This document shows, piece after piece, positions 11,601-24,187 of a DNA stretch of 64,000 nucleotides. The stretch is from positions 52,549 through 116,548 of the forward strand of contig MNCI01004830.1 of assembly GCA_015680685.1 (NCBI GenBank), in the 5' to 3' direction. The position numbers and the translations under genes are program-made. The stretch is from Gnetum montanum (lineage: Eukaryota > Streptophyta > Gnetopsida > Gnetales > Gnetaceae). The stretch's first letter is position 1; each line of letters starts with the position of its first letter. A model generated the notes under the pieces. That model saw only the letters and a program-made list of their open reading frames with translations, was not told the origin of the DNA and searched no databases.

Positions 11601-12890
11601 TAAAGAGGAGGAGAGTCCACTCTTTTATTAATTTCCTTATGAACTCATCTTACCAATGTAATAAATGAACAAGTGCTTGATGAACCTACATGGTACAATG
11701 GCATCCTCACTTATCTTCTTACTCAGGAGATGCCACAAGATTTGGATCACCGAAAGAAATAATAGTGCCAAACACTTCATGGATATTAATAGACATCTTT
11801 ACAAGGTGTGTGTCAATGACCTAGTTTGTTGGTGTGTTCCTAATGTTGATCAATTGCACATGCTCCAATATGTTCTTGAGGATCGTTATGGAGGCCACTA
11901 TGTAGGGAGATGCATGGCCATTAAGCTTTTTATGGTAGGGTATTACTAGCCAACCATCTTCAGGGATGCTTACCAATTCATTAGCTCTTGTGAATGTTGT
12001 CAACGAGATGGTGGGATGACTACTTGAATGAAGGGGCCTCAAAAATGGATCCAACTACTAAAACCCTTCACCATTTAGAGCATAGACTTCATGGATCCCA
12101 ACATGCCCATGCAAAATGGAAAGACATACATAATAGTCACTATTAACTATTGTAAAAAATGGATAGAAGTAGTATCCATCATTGACTGTACATCTCCCAC
12201 TACTACTCAGTTTATATAATAGAATGTTGTAAACAAGTTTGGAGTGCCACGTGTATTGATTTTTGACAATGGTACTCATTTTACATGTGCTACTTTTCAC
12301 AATCTCATGTAATGCTTGGGGGTTAAACATAAACTAACAACATCCTGCCACCCCCAAGCCAATGGTCAAGCAAAGGTTACTAATAGGAAGACCACCAAAA
12401 TCTTAATGAGAATAATTAGCAAGTATAGGAGAGGTTGGAGCATAAAACTTAATGATGCCCTATGGGCATACTACTCAACATGGGAAATTACCAACTTTTC
12501 CAATTCAATTTGAGCTCTGTACACTTTCAATAGCCTGTGACCTCGATCTTGACCTTAGCCTAGCACAAAAAGAAAGATTGATCAAACTTAATGTGCTAGA
12601 TGAGAATCGATTGGTAGCCTTGTTCTTGAATGAAGTGCACTAAGCATTCAATAAAAAGTATCATGATCTTAGAATAAGAAAAGTCAAATTTCAACCTAGA
12701 GACAAGGTCCTTTATTAAAACCTCACACATGTACCTCAAAAGACTAAGTATTAAATGTTTTGAGAAGGGCCTTATATCATTTATGAAACCTTTCCTTTTG
12801 GGGCCATGTTGATCTACAAACTTGAGAGCCCAAATAAGAAACAACTAGCCCACATGCAATAACTTAAATGTTTCCGTGAGCCTAAGCAAG
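11600..12890 (+). pseudogene. Element A integrase (broken)
   Basis: The zinc-binding N-terminus lies near 11760-12010 (HLYKVCVNDLVCWCVP, with a CEC-like pair near 11992). The DDE core runs from about 12080 (DFMDPN; G in family replaced), through FDNGTHFTCATFHNL at about 12260-12310, to the glutamate block QANGQAKVTNR (E replaced by K in this copy). The C-terminal part follows to about 12860. Stops and the E>K change rule out activity. Confidence 0.8.
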
Positions 12891-14674
12891 CTAGTGTTAG
12901 CAACACCTCATTGGATAGAAATCCTCACTCAATCTTTCAAATATTATCCTTTCAATGTAGTTGTGGGGAGGATAGTCATTTGTGCTAACCATATTAGTGG
13001 CTCCTCAGTTTTCCTACTTTTTTGTTTTACACTTTCTTTGGTTTTACACCTTTTTGTTTTACACTTTGTTATTTTTCCAATTTTTTTGTTTTACAACATT
13101 GTTAGTATGTTTTATCTTTCTTGAATATCTTCTAATTTATTTTATATTTTACTTTATTTTTGTGTGATTATTTACTATTTTATAATAAAATGCTTTATTG
13201 CCAACAGGACATAATGGTTTTGTAGCTTTTGCTAATCGTGGTTTGTACTTGATGTTTTGATTGCTAATGTTTGGTTTCTATTTCTAAATTTTGATGACTA
13301 ATAATTAAGACAAAGTTTCTTTTTCATGGAATAGGTAGTGACTCCACATCATCCACCCATCCATAAACTCTATGGTCTTCCTATTTTTAGAAGTATGAGG
13401 TCCCTTTTTCATTAATNACTAAAAAGACATGTTACCCATGTCTGAGGTCCCCTTTAACTAAGGCCCTTTCTCACTTCTTGCTTCTCTTTTATTCTCAAAT
13501 AAGAAATGGTTATTGATCTATGGGAGCATTCTTATGTCTCAAGGGGATGGTCTAGTCTTAGAGTGGTGATGTGAAGTCACTAAAAGTGGTTCGCTTTGAT
13601 CTAGACTAAGGATGGACTATATTAGGTCATTTAACCATAGAATCCACAAGGGACTTCATGTGACCACATTTGGGAGTTCCATTGCATTTTCTCTCTCATC
13701 CATCATGCTTTCCATAACTCACCTCTCTGTTGGTTGTCTGTGTTCTTATTCAATGTCGTAGTTTGAAGTGTCAAAATTCTTAGGAAGATTCTTTCAGATT
13801 CGATCCTTAACTTTTCATTGCCATTAATTAACTATGGGGCCCACAGACTCCTTAGTTAAGGTTATGTAAAGGAAAAAAGAACATGAGCTTGCTATGGGGA
13901 AGACCAACTTGCATATCTCTTGGTTGGGTTAGTTAAGTTCCTTATCCTTAGGCATTTCAACAATCAAATCTTACATGTGCCCCATCAATGCATGCAACTA
14001 TGCATGCCTTAAGGCATTTTCTAATCAAATTCTTGAATTTTATGAATTTTTGAGCCCTTTTCTAACATTTCATCATCTTCATGACTTTTCTAGATCTCCA
14101 AAAACATCATGTTTAAAGTGAAAAATGTTTGGGCATAGGCTTTGTAAATGGATACTTGTCGATGGATCCCATGTTTAAACGAGACTTCGTTTATGGGATC
14201 CCATCAATGTAGGGGTCCACTCGCCTATATATATGTGGCCACACTTAGCGATTTTCACATTTGCTTCAAAATGAGGGGGAAGTTTTTTAACTTTTCAGAG
14301 TCTAGAACCTTCCAAAAGCCATAACTTCTTAACCATTTGTCTGATTCACTTTTTTCTTAGACCTTGTAGCTATCGGAGGGAAGTTCTTTGTTATGGGGGC
14401 CACAAACCTTAAGTTTTTGATGAAAAAATTTCAAAGAAATTTCTAACACTCACAAGGTTTAAGAAATAAATCAACACTAAAACATCAAATTATAAGAGTT
14501 AAACCCTTCCAACAAGCTCTGGTAACATTATAAGTTGAAAATTATCAAAATAAATAAAATGATCAATCTACCATGGTCAAAACTTAGCTTAAGTGTAACT
14601 GCCCAATGAGAAAGGTACTTAAATATTATAAGTTACATGGTGAATGCTAAGCCTTGGTTATGTTTTAACCATAG
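12890..14674 (+). other. Element A post-integrase spacer with internal U3-like promoter region
   Basis: About 1.8 kb without a coding frame, collinear with B 32430-34557. It contains thymine-rich GTTTTACA repeats (13010-13100), a block shared with B at 33380-33560, and near 14160-14230 a run sharing TGGGATC...TCAATGTAGGG with the LTR U3, followed by CTATATATATGTGG at about 14215. A single N is at 13417. Confidence 0.7.
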
Positions 14675-17520
14675 ATTGCACTGAAAGGAAAGCATGTGCA
14701 GGAAGGAGGACCATCCCAACCAAGGGACAAATGACCACAAATGGGAAGGGGTCAAGAACAACCCCATGAACAAGAAGAAACCCATGTCATAGGACCTCTT
14801 TAGAAGGATCCCAAAGTGGAATTTGTCCAACAAGTTGCTACAATAGAACAATCTCACCAAGATGAGGTGCCTAAACTTAGATCAAACCTTGAGGTTACCT
14901 TGATAGAAGCTTGGCTCAAGCAGATCATGAACAAAGAGGTCTAGAAATTTGTGCTTCAAGAATTGAACTTTGGACCTTTCTTAGAGTTCACACCACTAGA
15001 AGTCAAAACTCAAATACAAAACTATACCATGTGGCCCACAATCTCTTCCAATGGAGAGTGGTACATATGAGAGACATACCTATTATGGAACAATTGGTAG
15101 TCCAGTTCAACAATCAAAATCAAAGACATCCTGGTATCCTACTTGGTGAAGGCTATTGTAGAAGTCCTTGGGTTACTAGAAATGGGGGCAAACCTTGCTG
15201 AAATCCCAATGCAAGCAGATCCCAGCATCAAGAAAGAATGGATGTAGTAGTGTTATGGAGTTGATTGTAAGAAGTTTGGTGCACTCACCACAGCGGAACA
15301 CACATATTTCAAGATTACGACCTTTCACCTTAATCCAACAGTGAGGCCAAGTAAGATCATAGCTTTATTCACTCATGTGTGTAATGCTCTAAGTGGTAGA
15401 TTCCTGATTAACCTTCCACAACTTATCTATCTTGAAATAGGGAAGTGGTTTAAAGAAAATGAACATGGAAGGAAGGCACTCCCCTTTCCATGCCTCATCA
15501 AGAAATTATGTAAGAGAGGAGGAATAACATGCTACAAATATGATGTTGTCCAATGTGCTCCATCCACTTCTTAGGTGGAGATGATGAAGGATAAGGTGAT
15601 AGCCAAGATCATCCAAGAAGAGGACTAGTGACCACCACCTTCATCACCTACTTAAGAAACAATGTTAGGGGCCCATGTTGCCCTTGAGCGCATGCACGAG
15701 ATCCAAGAGTAGCTCTTGCGAGAGTAGGAGTAACGAGTAGGAATGAGTGGCAATGATCCATCTATGTATCACCCAGCGATGAGTTACCTAAATGAAGTGG
15801 CTTGAACAATAAACCAAATGGAGGGAGGTGGGCCAATTTTCTCAGCCCAAAGAATGCAACTACTTGCAATGTCAAATTCGAACATTCGAGAGGTAATAGT
15901 ATCTTTCTCTTAGTAGCAAAAATTCTCAAAAATCTCTGGGAATGCTACTACTTTTTTGGTGTATCTGGAGGAGGGTGAGGAGGCAACTATCTTGATGATT
16001 CAACATCATGGGTAGGAGATAGTAGTAGTGGTGGTTGTTGAAAGAATTGCCAAGGTACTTAATGCACATGTGGTGTCTATACCAAATGTTTCTGCACTCA
16101 GAGATGTGTAGATGATTGTCAGAATAGTTAGTAGTAGATTGAGTGGAGCCTAGCACAAGGAGTTGCTGGATTAACTAATGAGAATTGGGCAATCAATTCT
16201 AGATGTCTTTGATCTTCTAGATATAATCACTACAACCTAGTCAGAGTTGGTAGAAGCAAGTGACAAGTGCATTATATTGGAGGGGCAACTTTAAATAGCC
16301 CAAGCACAAAACCAACACTTGGCTATAGAGGTTATTGAATTAAGAGCTCATCTTGCTAATCCTACATTTCTTAACCTTGCACTAACATGTGATGAAGCCT
16401 TCAAGGAGCTTGAAGACAAGCTGAAAAAGGTTGAAAATGAGAAGGAAATGTTTGTCTTTGACAAGTCCATGGCCAATGCCAAAGCATACACCATTCAGAA
16501 GGACTTGGTTTAGACATGTCATGAGAATGCAATTTTGATTGTAGAAAATCATTGCCTGCATAATGTTGATGTGCAAAAGCAACAGATGCAAGATTTTATT
16601 CATCAACAATAGGAGCAACTAACTAGAGTGAATAATAAATTGAGGAGATTGGTAGCTAAAAATAGAAATCTCTCCATAGAGAAAGTTTGAGCCTTTTGCC
16701 AAAAATTTGCAATAGAGGTAGCCACTTTGAAAAATGAGGCTCTTAAAATTGAGAGTGTCAAGAATCATTATAGAGATCAAGTTGATCTATAGAAAGAAAT
16801 TAATTAAAAACACATCTAGATGCTGAAATAAAAAGTCAATAAGGTCCTCCAGTAGCTTAAGGAAGGAGGTGATGTCTAGTAGCATACCTTTGATGGGCTC
16901 AATGACTACAACAAAGTAGAGATTCACATGAAAGAGCTTTAGATTGAGGAGATGATAGAGTACATGGAAGTTGCTAATCTTTGTTAGGAAAATCTGGCGA
17001 TGCTGAGTACTAGATGACCATAATCCAAATTGGAGAAATAAGTGGCCAATTTGTACTTGTATGAAGAAAAGTTCAAGCATCCCAAGGATATTAAGCATAA
17101 GCATGAGTTTACCAATACCAAACTTGAGGTTTGTAAGGCAAAGTTCACTGATCAACGATCAACTACTGAGAACTTGGCCAAGAGAATGGATGACTACTAG
17201 GAGCTATAGAATGTAGTTAAGGCATTTTATGTTGAACAAAAACATTTCACTACTTGGTTTATCAACATTAGGAGTTTCTCTTGATAATGCTTTGTCCTTG
17301 GGATGTTCCCACTTCGATCCACATTCATAATGCTATGTGGACCATCAACAATCCTAGGGAAATGGAGGAAAAGATGAAGACACTGTTGGAAGCCTTTCAT
17401 CTTCCATCAAAAGTTGTAGTTGCCATAGGACAACCACAACCACTCCAAGCATTTTGTGTGTCCAAAACAAGAGAAGGTCCTTCAAATTATCAAGAAACTT
17501 CACCTCTTGGGATTGTTTAA
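14675..17520 (+). pseudogene. Element A 3' ORF (coiled-coil protein, post-integrase)
   Basis: Collinear with the better preserved 3' ORF of B. The start codon position reads ATT here against ATG in B (34558). Conserved segments are EGGPSQPRDK near the start, VLQELNFGPFLE, then HLNPTVRPSKIIALFTHVC with the NLPQLIYLEI block (15330-15440), and a long heptad-like, Glu/Lys-rich coiled-coil region at about 16300-17170. The frame ends at TAA 17518-17520. It occupies the place of env-like genes in Athila, but I see no signal peptide or transmembrane anchor, so calling it env would be unsafe. Broken by many TAG codons. Confidence 0.7.
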
Positions 17521-17740
17521 TCTTCTTCAATGTCTTCACTTCATCTAAGGAATTGTATTTGTCAATGTTGTCTTGGTGTTCAATTTTGTTGTTTTGAGTA
17601 CCTAACATTTTGTAATCAATGAAAAATTGTACGCTATGGGCACTTAGTTGTTATTGTGTAGTTTGTGTGTTTGTTTTGTATGTCAATAATCCCATATCTT
17701 CCCAAATTTTGTAAAGAACTTGAGGATGAGTTTTCATTTA

Positions 17741-17752
17741 GTTGTGGGGGTG
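17741..17752 (+). other. Element A polypurine tract
   Basis: GTTGTGGGGGTG lies directly before the 3' LTR. It has the position and purine run needed for plus-strand priming. Confidence 0.75.
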
Positions 17753-18617
17753 TGATGAAGTGTCAGGGTTGGCTACGTCAACGAGATGCCATCAATGTAA
17801 CCTCATTAATGGGATCTTGTCAATGTGATGTTGTTGATGTAGGGTTTAACTCGTCGATGGGGATTCCTATTTTGCTTATAAATACACACTCACAAGCTAA
17901 ATTTATGACATAAGTCTCATAGTTGTAGTGAAGCTCTAGTAGTTTTTCCACTTGAAAGTTAGAATATCTTTCTAAGTGCTCGTAGTAGGAGTCAAAGAGT
18001 GTATGGATCTTTATTCAAGTATTTTTGTACCTAAGCATTGTAGTGTGTGTGATAATAAAGATGAGCTTTTTGATAAATTTTGCAACACGTTGAAATAGAT
18101 TAATTATTTTCTATATGCATTTAAAATTTTTAGTAATTTCCTTTAATGCTTTAAGTAATTAAGGTAATTAAATTAAGCTAATTTAAGCTAAATTAATCTT
18201 GATTAAGATAGATTAAATAGTGATTAATTAAGCACATAAGTATGACCACTTTGAGCATACACTTGGTGCTTGGTAATCTTAGTAACACTTAATGTTTGGT
18301 AACCCAGTAGCGTTAAACGTGTTCATGATGTGTACAGTAAGTGGGAATGGATGCTTATATTAGGATTAGTTAAATGTTAGTTAGTAAGAGTAAATTAGAA
18401 ATTAAATATATAATTATTTACTCTATAATCTTAGGTAACTTAACCATATCTTTGCATTTCACAAGTGTAATTGAGAAGGCAACAATTTCAATGGTTAGTT
18501 TCGCTTCCTAGAGACCAGTGTACTTAGAAGGCTATAAATCCATGGAATTCGACTGAATCATGTATGAATGCTTAGTGATTCGTATGGTTGGAAATAGGAT
18601 CTAATCATCACTCATCA
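17753..18617 (+). repeat. Element A 3' LTR
   Basis: 865 bp, TGATGAAGTG...CATCA. TATAAAT at 17877-17883 and AATAAAGATGAGC near 18055. Followed by the target duplication gtctt. Confidence 0.9.
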
Positions 18618-19985
18618 GTCTTGTTGCCTTATTGTAACTAAGATAAGTAATTGGCCACAACATTCTCAATTCCTTATTTTTTTATTATTGTAAGATCGAA
18701 TTCCTATAAAATCACCAACCACCATATGATATGGTGGCTAATCGTTTGTTTATTTATGAGAAAGAATATTGCACTATTATTTGTATGCATAGAAATTAGA
18801 TATCCAAGCACATAGTACTTGAATTTCTTTAAGGAATACACCACAGTCATTAATTCCTTCTTTATCATGGTGTAGTTCAACTGTGCACCTACAATACTTT
18901 TGCTTATACAATGGATGTAGTATGGATGTTTCTAATTCTCTAATTGTATAAGCATCACTTCTAAGGTGAAGTTAGATGCATCGATCATGATGTAAAATGG
19001 CATGGACTAATTAGAGGCTTGTAGAACTAGAGTCTCTACAAGTTTCTACTCTAGAATTTTGAATGCATGATCATATTTTTTGGTTCACTCAAACGTTATC
19101 AACTTCACCAATGGGTTTGCAATTTTGGAGAAATTATCAATAACTCTTCTATAGTAGCCTATGTGTCCAAGGAATTATCTAATGTATTTTACAATTTTTG
19201 GCTTTTACATTATTCCTTAGATTATCCTTTATTTTTTTGGATTTACCTTTGATCCTTTTTTTTGAAATCTAGTGCCCAAGAATAATTTCTTTTTGAACTA
19301 TTACATGATTTTTTTTCTAAATAAGCTTAAGATTTGTTTCAACACATTATTTTAACACCTAATCCAAATAGTGTAAATCTTGCTCAAAATTAGATACATA
19401 AGTGGAGAATTCATCCATGAAGACTTCAACACCATTACCAGTTTACCATTAAAATATGCTCAAGACAAGGAGTTGGAAGGTTGTAAGTATATTATAAAAG
19501 TGAAAGAGCATCTTCTTATATGCAAAATTCCTCTATAGACTTGTGAATGTTATCTTGGCCTTATTTTTTAAGGCTATTTGAATTTGATTATAACCACTGT
19601 AGCCACCTAAAAAGCTATAATACATGTGATTTACAATGGTATCTAGCACTTGGTCCACAAATGACAATGAAAAGTGGTCCATGAGTGTGACCATGTTCAA
19701 CTATGTAAATCCTCCCTTATTTTCTTACTTTGGTACAATAACGAGTGGACTCATCCACTCACTATCTACAATAGGGTAGATGAATCTATACTTAAGAAGA
19801 TTCTCTACCTCCTTCGTGATGACTTATTTGAGGTTGGAATTCAACCTTCTCTATGGTTGTCTTTTATGCTTAATGGTAGGATCTGTGTAGATCTTCTACT
19901 ATCATATGCATGGAATAATACCTATTATTTTATCATATGACCAAGCAAAGGTTGTTGGCCATCTTTCATCACCTTTTAAGTATGT
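18618..19985 (-). pseudogene. Relic F: reverse transcriptase and RNase H, minus strand
   Basis: Reading from 19985 downwards: a WPTTFAW linker segment, FIYPIVDSEWMSPLVIVPK (about 19790-19735), VDQVLDTI, YYSFLGGYSGYNQIQIAL, MDEFSTY (FMDDFSTY in relatives) near 19410, then the RNase H blocks PFYIMIDASNFTLE and QLNYTMIKKELMTVVYSLKK, ending in a decayed NYLS close to the element A insertion. Stops and frameshifts throughout. Continues as integrase at 5782 once A is removed. Confidence 0.85.
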
Positions 19986-20971
19986 TGATAAAGCATCATT
20001 TTGTTAAGTATATTAGTTGGCTACAATATCGCAAATGTTATGTCGCATCTGCATTGATGTATCCACGTCGATGCATCTTAGTTGGTTGCTACATCATAGA
20101 TGCTATGTTGCATATACTATATTGTAGATGTTGTCTTATATGCTATAACTTAGTTGTTTTGATGTAGTCAAATGAGTTAATGCATATGTATTGACACAAT
20201 GTCTTTATTTATTTATAAATATGTGAGCATTTGTCACATATTTAGCACCATTTGGTTAGTAGTGTAGCCAAAATTTTGCATTTTTCTTCCATAAACTTAG
20301 TAAATAATTAGTGAGTGCCCATAGTATGGATTTGAATCAATTGTAAAACATCTTATTTTAGTGGCATTATACCTAGACACATTTCATGAATAACCATAAG
20401 ATCGAGATTGATTCATATTCCTTGCAACACTTGACTTAGAATTGATTTATTGTCAAAGAAATTTACTTTATTCATACTTAGTTAATATTTACATTTTCAT
20501 GCACATTAATCAATTGGCAGAATAAGTGTGACTAGTTTTGAGTGTAAACATGTATTTGCTTAGTAATCCTGGTAGTGTTATTACTTGGTTCACCTAATAG
20601 CATAACACTTGGTAATCCTAACAATGGACACATGAGTTTAGAACGTGTACGGCAAGTTTGGAATGGATACTCATCATCCTTAGGATGGTCTAAGATTTAT
20701 CTTCTTATTATAGGTAGATTAATTAAATAATTAATTTTCATGTTTTTATATAGCTTAGCCATATCCACACAACATCAATAATCATATGCCTCACTTTGGA
20801 CTAAACTAACTATGATAGAGCTACTGCTAGTCTAAGCAAGAAGACACCCACCTACAGTCAACACTTAATGATCTAGATACCATACTAGTTTTTTCTACAA
20901 AATTCAACTAGATTGCATGTGAATTCTTGTGATTCCTCTAGTTGGGTGTAGGGGACATTTGTTGCTCATCA
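19986..20971 (+). mobile_element. Solo LTR S1
   Basis: 986-bp LTR-like block starting TGATAAAGC and ending GCTCATCA. Flanking 5-mers are tatgt (19981-19985) and tatat (20972-20976), one transition apart. It has TATAAAT at 20214-20220 and the TTGGTAATCCT repeat region typical of LTRs here. It resembles the relic E LTR (60416-61197). No PBS, PPT or internal region adjoins it, so it is probably a solo LTR. Confidence 0.75.
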
Positions 20972-23129
20972 TATATGAGCACCACTATAGTACCCCATAA
21001 GTTTTTAAGGAAAGAAACTTTAAAAAGAAGGTTAAATTTTAACTTTTTTTATTTTTAAACAACAAGGTTTTGTGGTAATCTCATACTTATATTGTCTCAA
21101 CATATGCTATCTTTTTATTTGATGGTGTAAATAATGGAAAGATGTATGATTGCTATCATGAAGTTACTTGTTGGGATGTTTAAAACATAAGGGAATAAAT
21201 TCACTATCTAGTGTGTGCTTGTACTCAGGATCTTAATCTTGTGTTACCATGATAAAAATAACTACTTCTTTTCATTTAATTTCCAAAAATATCTTGGGAA
21301 ACTTAAGGATGAAAATGTCTTGAAGGCAAAGCTAGTAGATTTAAAAATAGATTGAGTTATAATACAATCTCAAAATATTGAATTTTGTTAAGACTATAAT
21401 TAATGTCCATTTTAATTTGATACTTCTTATATTAATTTTTGTGTTTAGCAAGAAACTATGACCAAAGTGTAAGTCGTAGTACCTCTTAGTCTATAGACTA
21501 TGATCTAGTGTGAATTGTAATCAAGTGTAGGAGGTTGCTTGTGCAAGTATGGAACTATAATTGTCTTTCAAGCATTTCTTTTGTAAAACTCAAATGAATT
21601 TTGAGTATTTTCTTTCTTCCAATGAGGATCTTGAAGTAAGCCTATGGGTCCTAGGGATAACCAAAGGCCTCTAAGGATACTTTGATAAGTTAAATTTTCA
21701 ACTTGGATAATAATTGAAGAGTTAAGATTTGAAATTCTACTTGGAAGAGAAATTTTGTAAAACTACAAGCAATTATGATCCACGATTGCTTATATTTAGC
21801 ATGCAAGAGAGTGTGTCTCTAGTAGCTCATAGGAAAATGTAGAAACAAAAGACACTTTTTACTAAAGTAAGTCACTGCGAGTTATAGTACTTCATAGTTT
21901 ATTTTTAACCATTGGAAATTTAAAAATTTGACCATTACTCCTAATTGTGGATAACTGTGAGTCATGATGACTCTCAGTAGCTAGTTTGATTTTTTTTATT
22001 TGGTTGAGAAGTGTATTACAACTAGCTACAAGCTATAACATCTCATAATCTATGAATTCTAATTGACTATGAGCCAGAGGAACTTGCAATACTTATCTAG
22101 TGGTTAAAAAAAATATAAATTTGGATTTAGTTTTTGATGTATTTGAAGAGAATAAAAAGTAGAGAACAAAGAATACAAAATATAGAAAGAATATAGAGAA
22201 TGAGCGTATGAAAGGAGATTTAGAAAATAAAGAATTAAGAGTTTGAAGTTTGTTGTATTAAAGTCTTGAACAAAAGAAGCTAGTTTATTTGTTTTATGTT
22301 TTTGGTTCAATTCCTATTTAATGTTGATGATTTTATTTCATTTATCTTACTATAATATACAATTTCAATCATATGATGATCTCATGCTATTTGTGTGGCA
22401 ATCTGATACTAGGTGGCTAAGCATGACAATTTGGACAGTGTACCTTAATGAAAAGACATTCTTGGCTCACTTGACATTTTGAAAATCTTGATGTTTGGGA
22501 TGGAGTCACAACCATTAGAACTTCTATTTATTCAAGTGGACTCATAAGTATACCAACTTCCTTCATGAGCATGGGAATAGTCTTAAAGAAACAAGACTTT
22601 GAACAACCTACATGCTCACTACATATGTTGCATTCTTCTATTATGGTTGTGATGGCAACTCATCTTGCATTGGTGGTGGTACTAGTGAAAGTGAAGTTTG
22701 GAAATGCTAAGAATATTACAGCATTCAATGTAAGGTATAAAATTGTGATTCAACACATGGAGTCATGGGCTCATGATACTTTGGAGGGTAATCATGGTAT
22801 AAAGATGCATGAGAAGTGTCATCACTATGAGAAAAACGTTATTAGATGTAATATCCATAAGGATTAGGTTGACAATAAGGATACTACTACCTAGGAGGTT
22901 ACATCCCCTATGACTATGATTTTTTTCATTTGTAATATTGCTCTTCAGGTTGAGGAGGAGCCCCACTTGGATAATAATGTTATTGTTAATAGGGTTATAT
23001 GTCATTGCTTTGAAGATACAGTAATCTCCTTGGCATATGCTTCTTGATAAACTTAGGTTTTAATGCATGTTCCTAATTTTTTCAAGTATAACATGATAGG
23101 ACAACATCTCTTAGGATGCTCATATTGGT
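20972..23129. other. Unassigned AT-rich DNA
   Basis: No gene, LTR or conserved protein block recognised on either strand. There are several diffuse GACTATGAGTC-like and CTGTGAGTCATGA-like segments (about 21475, 21868, 21955, 22060) that look like eroded repeats. A 100-residue open frame at 22565-22867 has no features I recognise. This may be the far end of relic F or of an older element. Confidence 0.4.
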
Positions 23130-24022
23130 TGATGAAGTGTTTAGTTGATACATTGACTGGGCCTCATTAATAGAGCCTCGTTGACGTAGCCACATTAATG
23201 TCACCCCGTCAACATATCTGTCCATGTGTTAACGTGACCCCGTTAACGTAGAGTCTTTTTCTTACTATAAATATGCATGTACCTGCAGCATTTATGGCAT
23301 CTTTTGGAGTAGTTGTAGCCAAACTCTTGTAGTTTGTTCCCATAAGAGTTAGAATATTTTTCAAGTGCCTACAGCAGGCATGAGAAAGGTGTACAACTCT
23401 TTATTCAAGTGCTAATGTACCTAAGCCGATTGACATGGCTGGCAATAAAGATGAGCTTTTTGAGCATTCCTTGCAACATTTGGATTTAATCACTTAAGCA
23501 TTTTAATAGTTTAATATTTCAATGCTTTAATAATTTTAGAAGCTTTTATTGTTATCACTTTACTGTTATTGTCCTTTCATATTTTATGAGAACCATAGGC
23601 ACGATCATCTCGAACATATATCAAACACTTGGTAACCTAGTGATGCTTAATGTCTGGTAACCCAGCAGTGGTTAAGGTATGCTTAGGATGTGCACGGAAG
23701 ATGGGATTGGTTGCTTATGCTAGGGAGAGTTAAGCGATAGAGTAGAACAATTATAATTTACAAAAATTTTCATTTCCTACAAATAAAGAATTAGACTTTA
23801 AAAGATAAAAAAGAAAATCAATAAAAATCATTTACCTCAATCTCACTTAACCATCGCTTTAGAATATCACAAGTTAGGTTGGGAAGACGACTGTTCTAAC
23901 TAAGGTTTTGTTGGCTAGAGTTTGGTGTATGCAAGTGCTTGTAGTTTGTGGAATTCGACTGAGTCACGCGTGAACACCCGTAATTCATAAGGTTGGGCGT
24001 AGGGGTACCTCACCACTCATCA
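23130..24022 (+). repeat. Element B 5' LTR
   Basis: 893 bp, TGATGAAGTG...CATCA. U3 is dense in GTTGAC/GTTAACG/GTCAAC motifs. TATAAAT at 23276-23282; AATAAAGATGAGC near 23446. Confidence 0.9.
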
Positions 24023-24041
24023 TTGGCACTATTGTTGAGGA
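24023..24041 (+). other. Element B primer binding site (tRNA-Asp type)
   Basis: TTGGCACTATTGTTGAGGA follows the LTR, a decayed form of the tRNA-Asp complement. Confidence 0.7.
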
Positions 24042-24187
24042 TTGTTAGTCCTACATGTGCTATCTAGTCTTAGCAAGATCGTCATTCACTTCATTGGAAT
24101 GAACCTAGGATAGTGAAATCTATGCATGCTAGGTGGTTTAAGTAAAAGAATAAGGCACACTAGTTTAGTTGTTAGCTAACATAAAAA

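Larger units (their letters stand above)
5783..18617 (+). mobile_element. Element A: full-length Athila-like Ty3/gypsy retrotransposon
   Basis: Structure: 5' LTR (5783-6710), PBS, gag, protease, RT, RNase H, integrase, long spacer, 3' ORF, polypurine tract, 3' LTR (17753-18617). LTRs start TGATGAAGTG and end CATCA. Flanking 5-mers are atctt (5778-5782) and gtctt (18618-18622), one mismatch. The RT signature FMDDFSTYG, the linker phrase LELKTLLTHMKYAFL and an ORF after integrase fit the Athila branch; no chromodomain is seen. All reading frames carry stops. It inserted into relic F. Confidence 0.88.

Noticed and set aside
13000-13200. Hydrophobic Phe/Leu-rich open frames as membrane proteins
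   Set aside because: They come from T-rich GTTTTACA repeats in the retrotransposon spacer.
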